From an uncultured Litoreibacter sp. (lineage in GTDB: Bacteria > Pseudomonadota > Alphaproteobacteria > Rhodobacterales > Rhodobacteraceae), in NCBI GenBank assembly GCA_947492995.1, contig CANLOU010000001.1:248001-312000 (forward strand): DNA of 64,000 nucleotides. Reading direction: 5' to 3'. A program made the translations under genes and the position numbers. The notes under the pieces are model-generated. The model was not told where the DNA came from, searched no databases, and was given only the letters and a program-made list of their open reading frames with translations. Below are positions 35,968 to 45,427 of this stretch, in pieces (position 1 is the first letter of the stretch; each line of letters begins with the position of its first letter).

Positions 35968-37401
35968 TCAGGCCGCGCGGCGGCCCTCGCTAGAGGCCAA
36001 GGGGAAGACTTTCGCCGGGTTCAGCAGCCATTTCGGGTCAAACACGTCCTTCACCTTCATCTGGATCTCCAGATCCTCCGGCGCAAATTGCGCCGTCATC
36101 AGGTCGCGCTTCTCAATGCCCACGCCATGCTCGCCCGTCAGGCAGCCGCCGGCCTCGACACACAGGCGCAAGATGTCGGCCCCCATCGCCTCGCACAGCT
36201 CAAGGTCGCCTTCCTTGTTGGCATCAAACAGGATCAGCGGGTGCATATTGCCGTCCCCCGCATGAAACACGTTGCCCACATCCAGCCCATATTGTTTGGA
36301 CAATTCGCCAATGCGTTTCAGCACCATCGGCAGCGAAGACACCGGGATTGTCCCATCCAAACACATGTAGTCGTTGATCTGGCCCATCGCGCCAAAGGCC
36401 GATTTGCGGCCCAGCCAGATGCGCGCGCTTTCATCCGCGCTTGTGCTTTCGCGCAGCTCCACCGGGTTGTGTTTGCGCGCGATCTGCAGAATCAGGCCAA
36501 GCTGTTCGTCGATTTCTGCCTCCGAGCCTTCGACCTCCACAATCAGCAGCGCCTCGCAATCGGGGTAGCCCGCGCCCGCAAAGGCCTCGGTGGCACGGAT
36601 CACAGGGCGGTCCATGAATTCAATTGCCACGGGCAGCACGCCCGCTTTGATGATGTCGGACACGCAGGCCCCTGCCACCTCGTTGCTGTCAAAGCCCATC
36701 AGCACCGGCCGCGCACCTTCGGGCTTGCGCAGGATGCGCAGCGTGGCCTCGGTGACCACGCCCATTTGGCCCTCGGACCCGCAGATGATGCCCAGCAGGT
36801 CGTAGCCCGCCGCATCCAGATGCGCGCCGCCGATGTCCAGGATAGTGCCGTCCATCTGCACCATCCGCACGCCCATCAGGTTATTAGTGGTCACCCCGTA
36901 TTTCAGGCAATGCGCCCCGCCGGAATTCATCGCGATATTGCCCGCGATGGCGCAGGCCAGCTGCGAGGACGGATCGGGGGCATAAAAGAAGTCATGCTCC
37001 TCCACCGCGCCGGTGACGCTCAGATTTGTCCGCCCCGTCTGCACGCGGATGTAGCGGTCGTCGTAATTGGTTTCCAACACAGCGTTCATGCGGGCCACGC
37101 CCAGAATCACGCTGTCAGCCGTGGGCAAGGCCCCGCCGGCAAGCGAGGTGCCAGAGCCGCGCGGCACCACCGGCACCTCCATGTCGTGGCAAATTTTCAG
37201 CACGGCGGCCACTTCCTCGGTCGAGGCAGGCAACACCGCGCAAAGCGGCGGGCATTTATAAGCCGTCAGCGCGTCGCACTCATACGCCTTGATCTCGCGC
37301 TCCTCATGGATGACGGCGTCCACCGGCAAAACGGCGCTGAGTCGCTCCACCAGCCGCGCCTTTTTGGCAAGAATCGCGGGGCTCGGGGCTGGCATTTCCA
37401 T
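35968..37401 (-). CDS. glcD: glycolate oxidase catalytic subunit
   Basis: 477 residues. Flavoenzyme oxidising glycolate (often also D-lactate) to the keto acid. The FAD-binding PCMH domain has VVPRGSGTSLAGGALP near residue 83, FYAPDPSSQLACAIAGNIAMNSGG near residue 138 and YGVTTNNLMGVRMV; the C-terminal domain has the metal/substrate motif VGNVFHAGDGNMHP near residue 375 and CLTGEHGVGIEKRDLM. The ATG at 37401 follows AGGAG by seven bases. First gene of glcDEF, with an operator-like inverted repeat 23 bases above the start. Confidence 0.97.
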   Translation of the reverse strand: MEMPAPSPAILAKKARLVERLSAVLPVDAVIHEEREIKAYECDALTAYKCPPLCAVLPASTEEVAAVLKICHDMEVPVVPRGSGTSLAGGALPTADSVILGVARMNAVLETNYDDRYIRVQTGRTNLSVTGAVEEHDFFYAPDPSSQLACAIAGNIAMNSGGAHCLKYGVTTNNLMGVRMVQMDGTILDIGGAHLDAAGYDLLGIICGSEGQMGVVTEATLRILRKPEGARPVLMGFDSNEVAGACVSDIIKAGVLPVAIEFMDRPVIRATEAFAGAGYPDCEALLIVEVEGSEAEIDEQLGLILQIARKHNPVELRESTSADESARIWLGRKSAFGAMGQINDYMCLDGTIPVSSLPMVLKRIGELSKQYGLDVGNVFHAGDGNMHPLILFDANKEGDLELCEAMGADILRLCVEAGGCLTGEHGVGIEKRDLMTAQFAPEDLEIQMKVKDVFDPKWLLNPAKVFPLASSEGRRAA

Positions 37402-37423
37402 GGCGCATCTCCTGAAATGGCTT

Positions 37424-37448
37424 AATTGGTAAAAACATATTACCAATT
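37424..37448. promoter_or_regulatory. GntR/FCD-type operator of glcDEF
   Basis: AATTGGTAA-N7-TTACCAATT: nine-base arms, lying just upstream of the glcD start and in the gap shared with the divergent DUF599 gene. It has the same form as the inverted repeat ATTGGTCA-N7-TGACCAAT in front of the FadR-type regulator at 61791. FadR/GlcC/LldR-type regulators bind TTGGT...ACCAA elements, so this is the probable glycolate-responsive operator. Confidence 0.7.
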
Positions 37449-37492
37449 TTGACCTATGGCAAGTCCCGAAGCCTATCTGTAGCGTGGCGCAC

Positions 37493-38203
37493 ATGGAAAT
37501 GGTCGACCGCATCACGCTTCTGACGCCGCTGGACGGCATCGCCCTGCTGCTGCTTGTGGGCAGCTGGTTTGTGATCGGCTGGCGGATCGAACATCCGAGC
37601 AAGAAAACCCCGTCCGTGACCATCATTATGGGCGAGTATCGCCGCGAGTGGATGCGCCAGATGATTACACGGGAGCCGCGCATTTTCGACGCCTCCATCT
37701 TGTCTAACCTGCGACAGGGCACAGCTTTTTTTGGGTCCGGCTGCATGATTGCCATCGGCGGGATGCTGGCCGTGATCGGCAACACCGACGCCTTGCAAGA
37801 CGTAGCCACCGATCTGACGCTTGAGGGCGGGCCGACGCTGGTCTGGCAGATCAAGCTGCTGGTCGTGGTGGCCTTCCTGACGCATGGGTTTTTGAAATTC
37901 GTCTGGGCCAACCGGCTGTTTGGCTATTGCGCGGTGGTGATGGCGTCTGTGCCCAACGACATCACGCATTCGTTGGCCAAAAGCCGTGCTTTGCAGGCCG
38001 CAGAGATAAATATTCGTGCCGCTTGGAACTTCAATCGCGGGCTGCGCAGTATATATTACGCTTTGGGCACGTTGGCGTGGCTGATCGGGCCGGTTGGCCT
38101 GATGATTGCCACGGCGCTGGTGGCCTACCTGATCTGGCACCGCGAATTCGCGTCCCTGCCGAGATCGATTTTGATGGCGGATATCCCCGCCAAGGAGAGT
38201 TAA
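37493..38203 (+). CDS. DUF599 family membrane protein
   Basis: 236 residues, about four membrane segments (near residues 13-33, 80-103, 120-142 and 195-220), with the DUF599 block YRREWMRQMITREPRIFDASI and LRQGTAFFGSGCMIAIGGMLA. A middle helix carries INIRAAWNFNRGLRSIYYALG, also typical. Function unknown. The ATG at 37493 (MEMVDR) is taken as start, with a GTG three codons earlier possible. It is divergent from glcD and is followed directly by a small exported protein. Confidence 0.85.
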   Translation: MEMVDRITLLTPLDGIALLLLVGSWFVIGWRIEHPSKKTPSVTIIMGEYRREWMRQMITREPRIFDASILSNLRQGTAFFGSGCMIAIGGMLAVIGNTDALQDVATDLTLEGGPTLVWQIKLLVVVAFLTHGFLKFVWANRLFGYCAVVMASVPNDITHSLAKSRALQAAEINIRAAWNFNRGLRSIYYALGTLAWLIGPVGLMIATALVAYLIWHREFASLPRSILMADIPAKES

Positions 38204-38205
38204 CG

Positions 38206-38562
38206 ATGAAACGGGTCATTGCTGCCGCTGCCCTGATTTTGACCGCCCTGCCCGCCTTCGCCGATCAAGCGAAGGTCGAGGGCGCAACCGCACGCAAGTC
38301 AGGCAACACCTGGACGTTCGAGGTCACCATCCGTCACCCCGACACCGGCTGGGATCACTACGCTGATGGCTGGGCCGTACTCGCCCCCGATGGCCGCCAG
38401 CTGGGCTACCGCACGCTGCATCACCCGCATGAAAATGAACAGCCGTTCACACGGTCGCTGTCCGACGTCAAAATCCCGGCAGACATTTCGCAGGTACAAA
38501 TCCGTGCGCATGATTCCGTGCATGGCTGGTCCGACGCCACCTACACGGTCACGCTGCGCTAA
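38206..38562 (+). CDS. small exported protein, 118 residues
   Basis: The start MKRVIAAAALILTALPAFAD is a clear signal peptide with cleavage after A-F-A. The mature part (about 98 residues) is one beta-rich domain: NTWTFEVTIRHPDTGWDHYAD near residue 34, GRQLGYRTLHHPHENEQPFTR near residue 63, and a closing VHGWSDATYTVTLR. Many His and Asp residues suggest a metal- or ligand-binding immunoglobulin-like fold. AGGAGA lies eight bases before the ATG, inside the end of DUF599, so the two genes are cotranscribed. No function is known to me. Confidence 0.75.
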   Translation: MKRVIAAAALILTALPAFADQAKVEGATARKSGNTWTFEVTIRHPDTGWDHYADGWAVLAPDGRQLGYRTLHHPHENEQPFTRSLSDVKIPADISQVQIRAHDSVHGWSDATYTVTLR

Positions 38563-38566
38563 CCCG

Positions 38567-38616
38567 CTTCCCATGTTCTGAAATATCCCGGGGAGTTTGA
38601 GGGGCAGAGCCCCTCA
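38567..38616 (+). repeat. 3'-end repeat, copy 3
   Basis: CTTCCCATGTTCTGAAATAT then CCCGGGGAGTTTGAGG and a hairpin in GAGGGGC-AGA-GCCCCTC (38599-38615). It lies four bases past the stop of the small exported protein, between convergent genes, and could act as a terminator for either strand. Its first half nearly equals copy 1 at 6751. Confidence 0.65.
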
Positions 38617-38656
38617 TCCAAGCATCGCGCGCGCCGCAGGCGCTCACTAAGCGTGC

Positions 38657-40723
38657 CTACCTGCGCCCTTCGCGCAGCCATGCGCCGACCGTCAGCAATG
38701 CCGCCAGCAGCAAAAACAGCCAACTCGACACCAAAGGTGTCACCGTGATGTTGGTGGTCACGTAAGCGTTGCGCGGCGTCAGCCCGATCCAGCCGCGCCC
38801 GGACGCGTTGCGTCCTTCGCTGACCATCCTCAAGCCCGGCACGCCGTCCTCGATGTGCAAAATCCCGCCCCGCAGGGGCGTCACCAGCGGCTCCAGCTTC
38901 TCGCCAGAGGCCACGGTCTCCACAAACTCACGCGGGGCCGCTGGCCCCAGCGCGAACACGGTCTCAATCTCGCCTTCCACGACGCGGTACAGCCCCTGCT
39001 CCACGCCTTCAAAGCTGGACGCAAACCGCCCGGGGCTGATCTCGCGCAGCTCAATGGCGCGGGTTGTGCCGTTGGGTTCGGTAATCACAACCTCGCCGAT
39101 CTCTTCTGACAGGGTCCGTCGCGTCAGCGTCACCGTCTGGCCTTCGACCGAGGCTGTCAAAGCCTCCTCCTCAAGGTCAGGCTCCTTCATCATCCAATGG
39201 CCAAGGCGGCGCAGCAGTTCCAGCTGCGGTCCGCCGCCCTCATAGCCGCGATGCCACAGCCATGCGTGGTCCGAGGCCAGCAGCGCCACGCGCCCCTCGC
39301 CGACCCGGTTCAGCGTCAGCAATGGCCCGTCCGCAACGCCCGTCATCACGGTGTTGCCCGCGGTCTCCGTCACTTCGATATGGCGCATCCAGCGGCCCCA
39401 GCCGGGGGTGCCATCCTCAGCATCCGGCCCCGGCGCAAACTGCGCCAGACCTTCGGTCACGGGGTGGCGCTCCCCAATCTCGGAGATTGCGGGCTTGTAG
39501 CCCTCGTCAAACACCCGCGCCGTGGGTTCGGCGGGAATGATGTCGCCCAGCGAGGACCGGTAAATCGAATCTGCGGATGCAAAATCAGGCCCTGCCGCGA
39601 TCAGCACTGCGCCGCCGGTTTCGACATATTGGCGGATGCTGTCGAAATAGAGCCCCGGCAGGATGCCGCGCCGTTTGTAGCGGTCAAAGATAATCAGGTC
39701 GAACTCGTTGACCTTCTCCAAAAACAGCTCCCGCGTGGGGAAGGCAATCAGCGACAGCTCGTTCACCGGCACGCCGTCCTGCTTTTCGGGCGGACGCAGG
39801 ATGGTGAAATGCACCAGATCCACCGCCGCATCCGACTTCAAAAGGTTGCGCCAGGTGCGCTCGCCGGCATGCGGCTCGCCCGACACCAGCAGCACCCGCA
39901 GCCGGTCCCGCACGCCGTTGATCTGCACCACGGCGGCGTTGTTGCGGTCGGTCAGCTCGGTCTCCAGCGTCGCCAGTTCGAATTGCAGCACGTTGCGCCC
40001 GCCATGGGTCAGCGTCACGGGCAGGTTTAGGTCCTCGCCCACCGGCACGTTGAACGATTGCGGCTCTGCCCCGTCGATGGCGATAGACAGATCAACCATG
40101 GCCCCCACATCCGCAGGCACCGCGCCTTGGTCCTCGATGCGCACGGTCAGCACAATTTCTTCATCCAGAATGGCAAAGGCAGGCGCGTTTTTCACGATCA
40201 AGCGGCGGTCCCAATCTGTGCTGCGCCCGGTCAACAACGTGTGCAGCGGCGCTTGCAGCTCAGGGGCGCGTTGCGCGTCATGCAGCTGCCCGTCGGTCAC
40301 CAGAATGGTGCCCGCAATGCGCGATTGCGGCTCCTCCGACAGCGCCTCGGACAGGGCCGTCATCAATTCTGTGCCCGCATCGCCGATGCCGTCCGGCACC
40401 TCGACGGTACGCAATTCCATGCCGCGCCCTTCAATGTCGCGTGTCAGGCTTTCAACCGCCTCCGCCGTCTGGCTTTCGCGGTCGGACAGCTTTTGGCTGG
40501 CGGAGCGGTCGATCATCATCATGACGATGTCCGACAGGGGCTCCCGGTCTTCATCTTGCAAGGCGGGGTTGGCCAAGGCGATCAACACCACGATCCCCGC
40601 CAGCCCACGCAGCCACCAGCCCGGCAACCCGCGCCAGATAGCAAAGACCAGCAGCCCGGCCAAGACCACGGCCAAGGCGGCCAGCGGCATCAGTGGGACA
40701 AGAGGGTCAAAGATCACATCCAT
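38657..40723 (-). CDS. large membrane protein with glutamine-amidotransferase-like domain
   Basis: 688 residues. Two membrane segments at the N-terminus (about residues 8-25 and 31-48), one at the C-terminus (about 662-680). In between: a von-Willebrand-like stretch (IVMMMIDRSASQKLSDRE near residue 66, a partial MIDAS D-x-S-x-S), beta domains, then a class I glutamine-amidotransferase-like fold near residues 280-460 (VLLVSGEPHAGERTWRNLLK; IRQYVETGGAVLIAAGPDF). It probably stays in the inner membrane with its bulk in the periplasm. It is last of a four-gene MoxR operon whose products likely form one AAA-plus/VWA chaperone system. One base separates it from the upstream stop. Confidence 0.75.
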   Translation of the reverse strand: MDVIFDPLVPLMPLAALAVVLAGLLVFAIWRGLPGWWLRGLAGIVVLIALANPALQDEDREPLSDIVMMMIDRSASQKLSDRESQTAEAVESLTRDIEGRGMELRTVEVPDGIGDAGTELMTALSEALSEEPQSRIAGTILVTDGQLHDAQRAPELQAPLHTLLTGRSTDWDRRLIVKNAPAFAILDEEIVLTVRIEDQGAVPADVGAMVDLSIAIDGAEPQSFNVPVGEDLNLPVTLTHGGRNVLQFELATLETELTDRNNAAVVQINGVRDRLRVLLVSGEPHAGERTWRNLLKSDAAVDLVHFTILRPPEKQDGVPVNELSLIAFPTRELFLEKVNEFDLIIFDRYKRRGILPGLYFDSIRQYVETGGAVLIAAGPDFASADSIYRSSLGDIIPAEPTARVFDEGYKPAISEIGERHPVTEGLAQFAPGPDAEDGTPGWGRWMRHIEVTETAGNTVMTGVADGPLLTLNRVGEGRVALLASDHAWLWHRGYEGGGPQLELLRRLGHWMMKEPDLEEEALTASVEGQTVTLTRRTLSEEIGEVVITEPNGTTRAIELREISPGRFASSFEGVEQGLYRVVEGEIETVFALGPAAPREFVETVASGEKLEPLVTPLRGGILHIEDGVPGLRMVSEGRNASGRGWIGLTPRNAYVTTNITVTPLVSSWLFLLLAALLTVGAWLREGRR

Positions 40724-40724
40724 C

Positions 40725-43475
40725 TCAATTCCCCAGCCGATCCAGCAACGCGGGCACATGGACCTGGTCAGATTTGTAATTGCCGGTCAGCACATGCATC
40801 ACCAGATTGATCCCGAACCGCACCGACATTTCACGCTGCCGTTCGCCGCCAAAACCGCGCCCGACGGGAAAGAGCGGCCGCCCGTTTTCATCCCGCGCCC
40901 AAGCGCTGGCCCAGTCGTTGCCGCCGATCAGCACCGGCGTCACGCCATCATTAAGGTTGCGGAACGGGATGCCATCCGCCTGCTCCGCATCGGCAGGGGC
41001 GGATTCGACCCAGACGCTGTTGCCCGCATGCCGCCCGGGGAAGTCCTGCAACAGGTAAAATGCCCGCGTCAGCACATGATCCGACGGCACCGGCTCCAAC
41101 GCCGGAATGTCCAAGGGCCGCGCCAGCGCCTGCAGCTTGCGGCCACGGGGGCTGGAGGACCCAAAGCCCCCCAGATTGCCATCGCGGGTGTCGAACACAA
41201 TCATCCCGCCCGTGCGCAGGTAGCGGTTCAGCTTTGTATAGGCCTCCGAAGACGGGGTCGGCTGGTCTTCCGTGATCGGCCAGTAGATAAGCGGGTAAAA
41301 TGACAGCTCATCCGTTTCCAGATCCACCTGAATGGGCGCGGCAGGCTCGATGGAGGTGCGGCGGAACAGGCTGAAGGACAGCCCCTCCAACCCTTGCCGC
41401 GACACGCGGTCCAACGCGGTGTCGCCGGTTTTCACATATGCCAAGACGACCTCTGACGTGGCCTCCAACGCGCGTTCCTCGGCGGCTTGCGCCTCCGCCA
41501 TTTGCGGCAAGGCCAGCGCCAAGATGGCCACGGCAATTGTCGCCGGTTTCTTCATGCTCAGCCGCCCGCCTAGCCAGAGGGAGGCCAGAATATCAATCAT
41601 CAACAGCGCCAGTGCCCCGGTCAAAAGCAGCCCCGTCAGCGGCGTTTCCTCCGCCGTGACTATCCCCTCGACCATCACCGTATCGGGCCAGGCGGCAGGG
41701 GAAATAACCTGCTCGGCGGACACCACATTTAGCGCGACGCGGCGGTCGTCATTGCTGTAAAGCCCGGGCCGCAGGTCGGGGCCAAGGTCCCGCTCGACAA
41801 GCAACTCGCCCGGAATGCCGGCCAAGGCATCGGCGCTGCGCACGCGGCCATAGCCGTCCAGCACGTCTTCGGGCTGCCACGTCGTGCCGGCCAGATCCTC
41901 AATAGTCAGCTCCGCCGGGCGGGTTGAAATGGCAAGGCGTTCCAGCATTTGCACGAACAGGCCGGACAGCGGCAGCGTCGACCATTCAGCGTTGGCGGTG
42001 ACGTGGAACAGCACGATCTGCCCCTCGCCAAACTGGCGGCGCGTCACCAGCGGCGTACCATCCGCGAGGGAGGCGATGGTGCGCTCCGCAAGCTCGGGAT
42101 CGGGCTGCGCGACCACCTGGCTGACGACCTCGATGTCCTCGGGCAGGGGCAGCCCAAAGAACGGGCTGTCACGGGTGAAGGCGCGCAATGTCTTGGGCTC
42201 GCCCCATGACATGGCCCCGCCAACCGACCGCCCACCGGCGCGCAGGCGCACCGGCATTAACGGATCGTTAACCTCAATGTCAGACGCCGCCGTGCGCGGT
42301 CCGGCGAAGCGGACCAGCAGGCCGCCCTCGTCAACCCAGTCGGTCAGGGTCGCGGTCTCGTCCTCGCTGAGCGTCGCGATGTCGGCCATGATTAAGACGT
42401 CCGGGCTGGCCAGCAGCATGTCCTCAAGCGTGCCGTCGATCAGGTCCGCGGTGGGAACCAGCGCGCGGCGCAGGTAGAAAAGCGGCGACAACAGGTCTGC
42501 GGCTTCCTGCCCGTCATTGCTGGCCAGTAGCCCGACCTCGCGGCGCTTCAACGCGTCGTCGGTCAGGGTCACGGCGCCAGCGGACCGCACGCCGCTGATC
42601 TCGAAACGCCGGATGCGGTTGCGCAGCTCGGTGGGCAAAGCGAGGACGACTTCGGCCTCCGTCTCGCCCGCCGCAAATGTTGCGATGGCGCGGGCGAGTT
42701 CTTGCTCCACGCCGTTCGGGTCAGGGCCGAGCGCCGTCAGGGTCAGCTCACGCGCACCATCAGCATCTGCGCGGATAGCGGTGATGGCCACGTCGCTGCC
42801 TTCAAACCGCGCAGGTCTGAGGGCAAAAGCAGGACGGCCCGATTGGATGACTTTCAGCGCGCCCTTGGCCTCGAACAGCGCCGCGACATCGGTCCGCGCG
42901 GGGTGGTCCAACCCGTCGGAGAACCAAACAGTGTCAAAGGTCGCGCCCTCGGTGATGGTCTCGATCTGCTCCGCAAGGTTCCCCGCGGGGAACCACGCGT
43001 CGGGGGTAATGCCTGCGACTTGCGGCGAAAGCGCATCGGCGGCCACAAAATCCAGCGCATCGGCCTGCGGGTCGGTCAATTTCAATATGGCGGCGGGCCT
43101 GCCATCGCGGGCGGCCTCAGCCAGCACCGTTTCGACGCGGGCGGTACGAGCGGGCCAGTCACGGGCCGACGCCCATGAGCCGTCCATCACGATCAAAAGC
43201 GGGCCATTGCCCGGTTGGCGGTCCTCGGGGTTCAGGATCGGGCCAGCAAAGCCGATGATGAGGCCCGCGACCGCCAGCATTCTGAGCAGCATCAACCACC
43301 ACGGCGTGGTGTCGGTTTGGCTTTCGTCATCCTTGAGGCCCAGCAGCAACGCGATGCCCGGGAAGCGGCGTTTGATCGGTGCGGGCGGCACGGCGCGGAG
43401 CAGCCACCACAGGATAGGAAGGGCAACGAGCGCTGCCAGCAGAAGCGGCGTGGTGAAGGCGAGGTTCGATATCAT
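40725..43475 (-). CDS. BatA/DUF4159 fusion membrane protein
   Basis: 916 residues. An N-terminal BatA-type segment (FTTPLLLAALVALPILWWLL, then PAPIKRRFPGI and a second membrane helix near residue 58) leads into a degenerate VWA region (LLIVMDGSWASARDWPAR). Long beta-rich parts follow, a membrane helix pair near residue 645, then a C-terminal DUF4159 domain (about 700-910: FYPLIYWPITEDQPTPS, LRTGGMIVFDTRDGN, VLTRAFYLLQDFPGR). Fusion of BatA and DUF4159 is common in alphaproteobacteria. Coupled by a four-base overlap to the DUF58 gene. Confidence 0.8.
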   Translation of the reverse strand: MISNLAFTTPLLLAALVALPILWWLLRAVPPAPIKRRFPGIALLLGLKDDESQTDTTPWWLMLLRMLAVAGLIIGFAGPILNPEDRQPGNGPLLIVMDGSWASARDWPARTARVETVLAEAARDGRPAAILKLTDPQADALDFVAADALSPQVAGITPDAWFPAGNLAEQIETITEGATFDTVWFSDGLDHPARTDVAALFEAKGALKVIQSGRPAFALRPARFEGSDVAITAIRADADGARELTLTALGPDPNGVEQELARAIATFAAGETEAEVVLALPTELRNRIRRFEISGVRSAGAVTLTDDALKRREVGLLASNDGQEAADLLSPLFYLRRALVPTADLIDGTLEDMLLASPDVLIMADIATLSEDETATLTDWVDEGGLLVRFAGPRTAASDIEVNDPLMPVRLRAGGRSVGGAMSWGEPKTLRAFTRDSPFFGLPLPEDIEVVSQVVAQPDPELAERTIASLADGTPLVTRRQFGEGQIVLFHVTANAEWSTLPLSGLFVQMLERLAISTRPAELTIEDLAGTTWQPEDVLDGYGRVRSADALAGIPGELLVERDLGPDLRPGLYSNDDRRVALNVVSAEQVISPAAWPDTVMVEGIVTAEETPLTGLLLTGALALLMIDILASLWLGGRLSMKKPATIAVAILALALPQMAEAQAAEERALEATSEVVLAYVKTGDTALDRVSRQGLEGLSFSLFRRTSIEPAAPIQVDLETDELSFYPLIYWPITEDQPTPSSEAYTKLNRYLRTGGMIVFDTRDGNLGGFGSSSPRGRKLQALARPLDIPALEPVPSDHVLTRAFYLLQDFPGRHAGNSVWVESAPADAEQADGIPFRNLNDGVTPVLIGGNDWASAWARDENGRPLFPVGRGFGGERQREMSVRFGINLVMHVLTGNYKSDQVHVPALLDRLGN

Positions 43476-44362
43476 TGCGCGTGATCCAATGCCCGGTAGG
43501 CCCACATAAGCGCCTTCAAAGCGCCGGTATCGGTGTGGTGGCACAGGTAGCGCCAGCCAGTGGCGCGGCAGAGGTCTTGCAGATGGGCTTTGCGGTCAGC
43601 GAGACGCTTTAGGTAGGCATCTTTCAGATTGCCCGCCTTCAGGGTCTCAAAGCGGGTGTTGCCGGACATGGTTTCGAACACGGTGCGGCCATCATAGGGG
43701 AAGGCTTCTTCGTCGGGGTCGAGGATCTGGATTAACGTGCCTTTAACCCCTCTGTCGGTCGCGCGTGTTAACGCTTCCGAAACGGGATCGGGGTCGCCAA
43801 AGAAGTCCGACAGAAACACCGCGCGGGACCCTGCAGGCAAAACGCGGGCGTTGGGGGTGCCGTAGTCGCTGTCGCCGGCGGGGGCCATCAGGTGGCCCGC
43901 GATGCGGGACAGCTGCGCTTCGCCTCTGCGGGGCGGGGTGCCGCGGTTGGCCAAGCCAAAGCGCTCGCCGCCACGGTTGAGCAACACGCAAAGCGCCAAG
44001 GCCAGGACGCGGGCGCGGTGGCCTTTGGTGGGGCGGTCGTCGCCGCCGGTGAAGGTCATGGACAGGGCGTCATCGACCCAGAACATCACGGATTGCGCGG
44101 CCTGCCATTCCTTTTGGCGGACGAATTGTTCGTCGCCTCGGGCCGAGCGGCGCCAGTCGATTGTCCGCTGCGGATCGCCTGACACCGCAGGGCGGTATTG
44201 CCAGAACTCGTCGCCCATGCCGGAGCGGCGGCGGCCGTGGTCGCCCAAAAGGACGGTGGCGGCCAAATGCTCGGCCTCTGCCAACAGCGCGGGGAAGGCG
44301 CTTGCATGCGCTTCGGCGCGGTGACGCAGACCGGCGGGGTTTATGGCGGGGTCTTGGTTCAA
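43472..44362 (-). CDS. DUF58 domain protein
   Basis: 296 residues. The DUF58 core is clear: GRRRSGMGDEFWQYRPAVSGDP near residue 45, then IDWRRSARGDEQFVRQKE, and a VWA-like strand VMFWVDDALSM near residue 93. DUF58 proteins are partners of MoxR ATPases. No membrane segment is evident, so it is probably cytoplasmic or peripheral. Four-base overlaps with the MoxR gene upstream and the BatA-like gene downstream. Confidence 0.92.
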   Translation of the reverse strand: MNQDPAINPAGLRHRAEAHASAFPALLAEAEHLAATVLLGDHGRRRSGMGDEFWQYRPAVSGDPQRTIDWRRSARGDEQFVRQKEWQAAQSVMFWVDDALSMTFTGGDDRPTKGHRARVLALALCVLLNRGGERFGLANRGTPPRRGEAQLSRIAGHLMAPAGDSDYGTPNARVLPAGSRAVFLSDFFGDPDPVSEALTRATDRGVKGTLIQILDPDEEAFPYDGRTVFETMSGNTRFETLKAGNLKDAYLKRLADRKAHLQDLCRATGWRYLCHHTDTGALKALMWAYRALDHAQ

Positions 44363-45366
44363 GCAGCCGCCTTGCGGGTAGAGACGTGATCGAGCGTCTC
44401 GGCAATCACCTGATTGAGCTCGCGGCCTTCGGCGCGGGCGGCGAAGCTGAGCGCCATGCGGTGGGTCAGCACGGGTTCCGCGAGGGCTGCAACATCATCA
44501 AGCGACGGGGCCAAACGGCCATCCAGAAGCGCCTTGGCGCGGACGGTCAGCATCAGCGATTGCGCGGCGCGTGGGCCGGGGCCCCATGAGACAGTGTTGC
44601 GGATCAAGTCTGACGCGTCGGCTTCTTCGGGGCGGCAGGACCGCACAAGATCGAGGATATGTTCGACGACCGCCTCGCCCACGGGCATGCGGCGGACAAG
44701 CGTTTGCGCGGCGATCAGGTCTTCGGGGGAGAATATGGTGGTTGCCTCGGCCTCGGAACTGCCGGTGGTGGCCATCAGAATTTCGCGTTCCGTGTCGCGG
44801 TCGGGGTAGCGGACGTTGATCTGCAGCAGGAAGCGGTCAAGCTGGGCTTCGGGCAGCGGATAGGTGCCTTCTTGTTCCAGCGGGTTTTGGGTGGCGAGCA
44901 CATGGAAGGGTGCGGGCAGCGGACGGTCTTCACCAGCGATGGAGACAGAGCGTTCCTGCATCGCCTGCAACAGCGCGGATTGGGTGCGCGGCGAGGCGCG
45001 GTTGATCTCGTCGGCCATAAGCAGCTGCGCGAAGATCGGGCCTTCGATGTAGCGGAACGCGCGGGTGCCGTCTTTGGCGGTATCCAGCACCTCGGAGCCG
45101 AGAATATCGGCGGGCATCAGGTCGGGGGTGAACTGTACGCGGTTGGTGCTGAGGCCCATCACGGTAGACAGCGTGTCGACCAACAGCGTTTTGCCCAGAC
45201 CCGGCAACCCCATCAGCAATGCGTGGCCACCAGAGAGCAGCGCGGTAAGGGCGAGGTCCACGACTTCCTGCTGGCCGATGATCTTGGCGCCGATGCTTGT
45301 GCGGGCCTCCGCGAGCTTGGCGCCCAGAATTTCGATGTCTTTTACCATTTGTTCGGCGTCGGCCAT
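44359..45366 (-). CDS. MoxR family AAA+ ATPase
   Basis: 335 residues. Walker A GLPGLGKTLLVDTLS near residue 55, Walker B LLMADEINRASPRTQSALLQAMQE near residue 120, sensor AT-Q-N-P-L-E-Q-E-G-T-Y-P-L-P-E-A near residue 158, and the C-terminal lid with WGPGPRAAQSLM. MoxR ATPases act as chaperones for metalloenzyme or surface-complex assembly together with DUF58/VWA proteins, which are the next three genes. The ATG at 45366 (MADAEQMVKDIE) is where similarity begins. Divergent from the DUF1285 gene across 61 bases. Confidence 0.95.
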   Translation of the reverse strand: MADAEQMVKDIEILGAKLAEARTSIGAKIIGQQEVVDLALTALLSGGHALLMGLPGLGKTLLVDTLSTVMGLSTNRVQFTPDLMPADILGSEVLDTAKDGTRAFRYIEGPIFAQLLMADEINRASPRTQSALLQAMQERSVSIAGEDRPLPAPFHVLATQNPLEQEGTYPLPEAQLDRFLLQINVRYPDRDTEREILMATTGSSEAEATTIFSPEDLIAAQTLVRRMPVGEAVVEHILDLVRSCRPEEADASDLIRNTVSWGPGPRAAQSLMLTVRAKALLDGRLAPSLDDVAALAEPVLTHRMALSFAARAEGRELNQVIAETLDHVSTRKAAA

Positions 45367-45427
45367 GACAGTTCCTCGCGATCCGCTATATACCCGTGTA
45401 ACTATAGAGCTATGGCGGGATGAAGAA

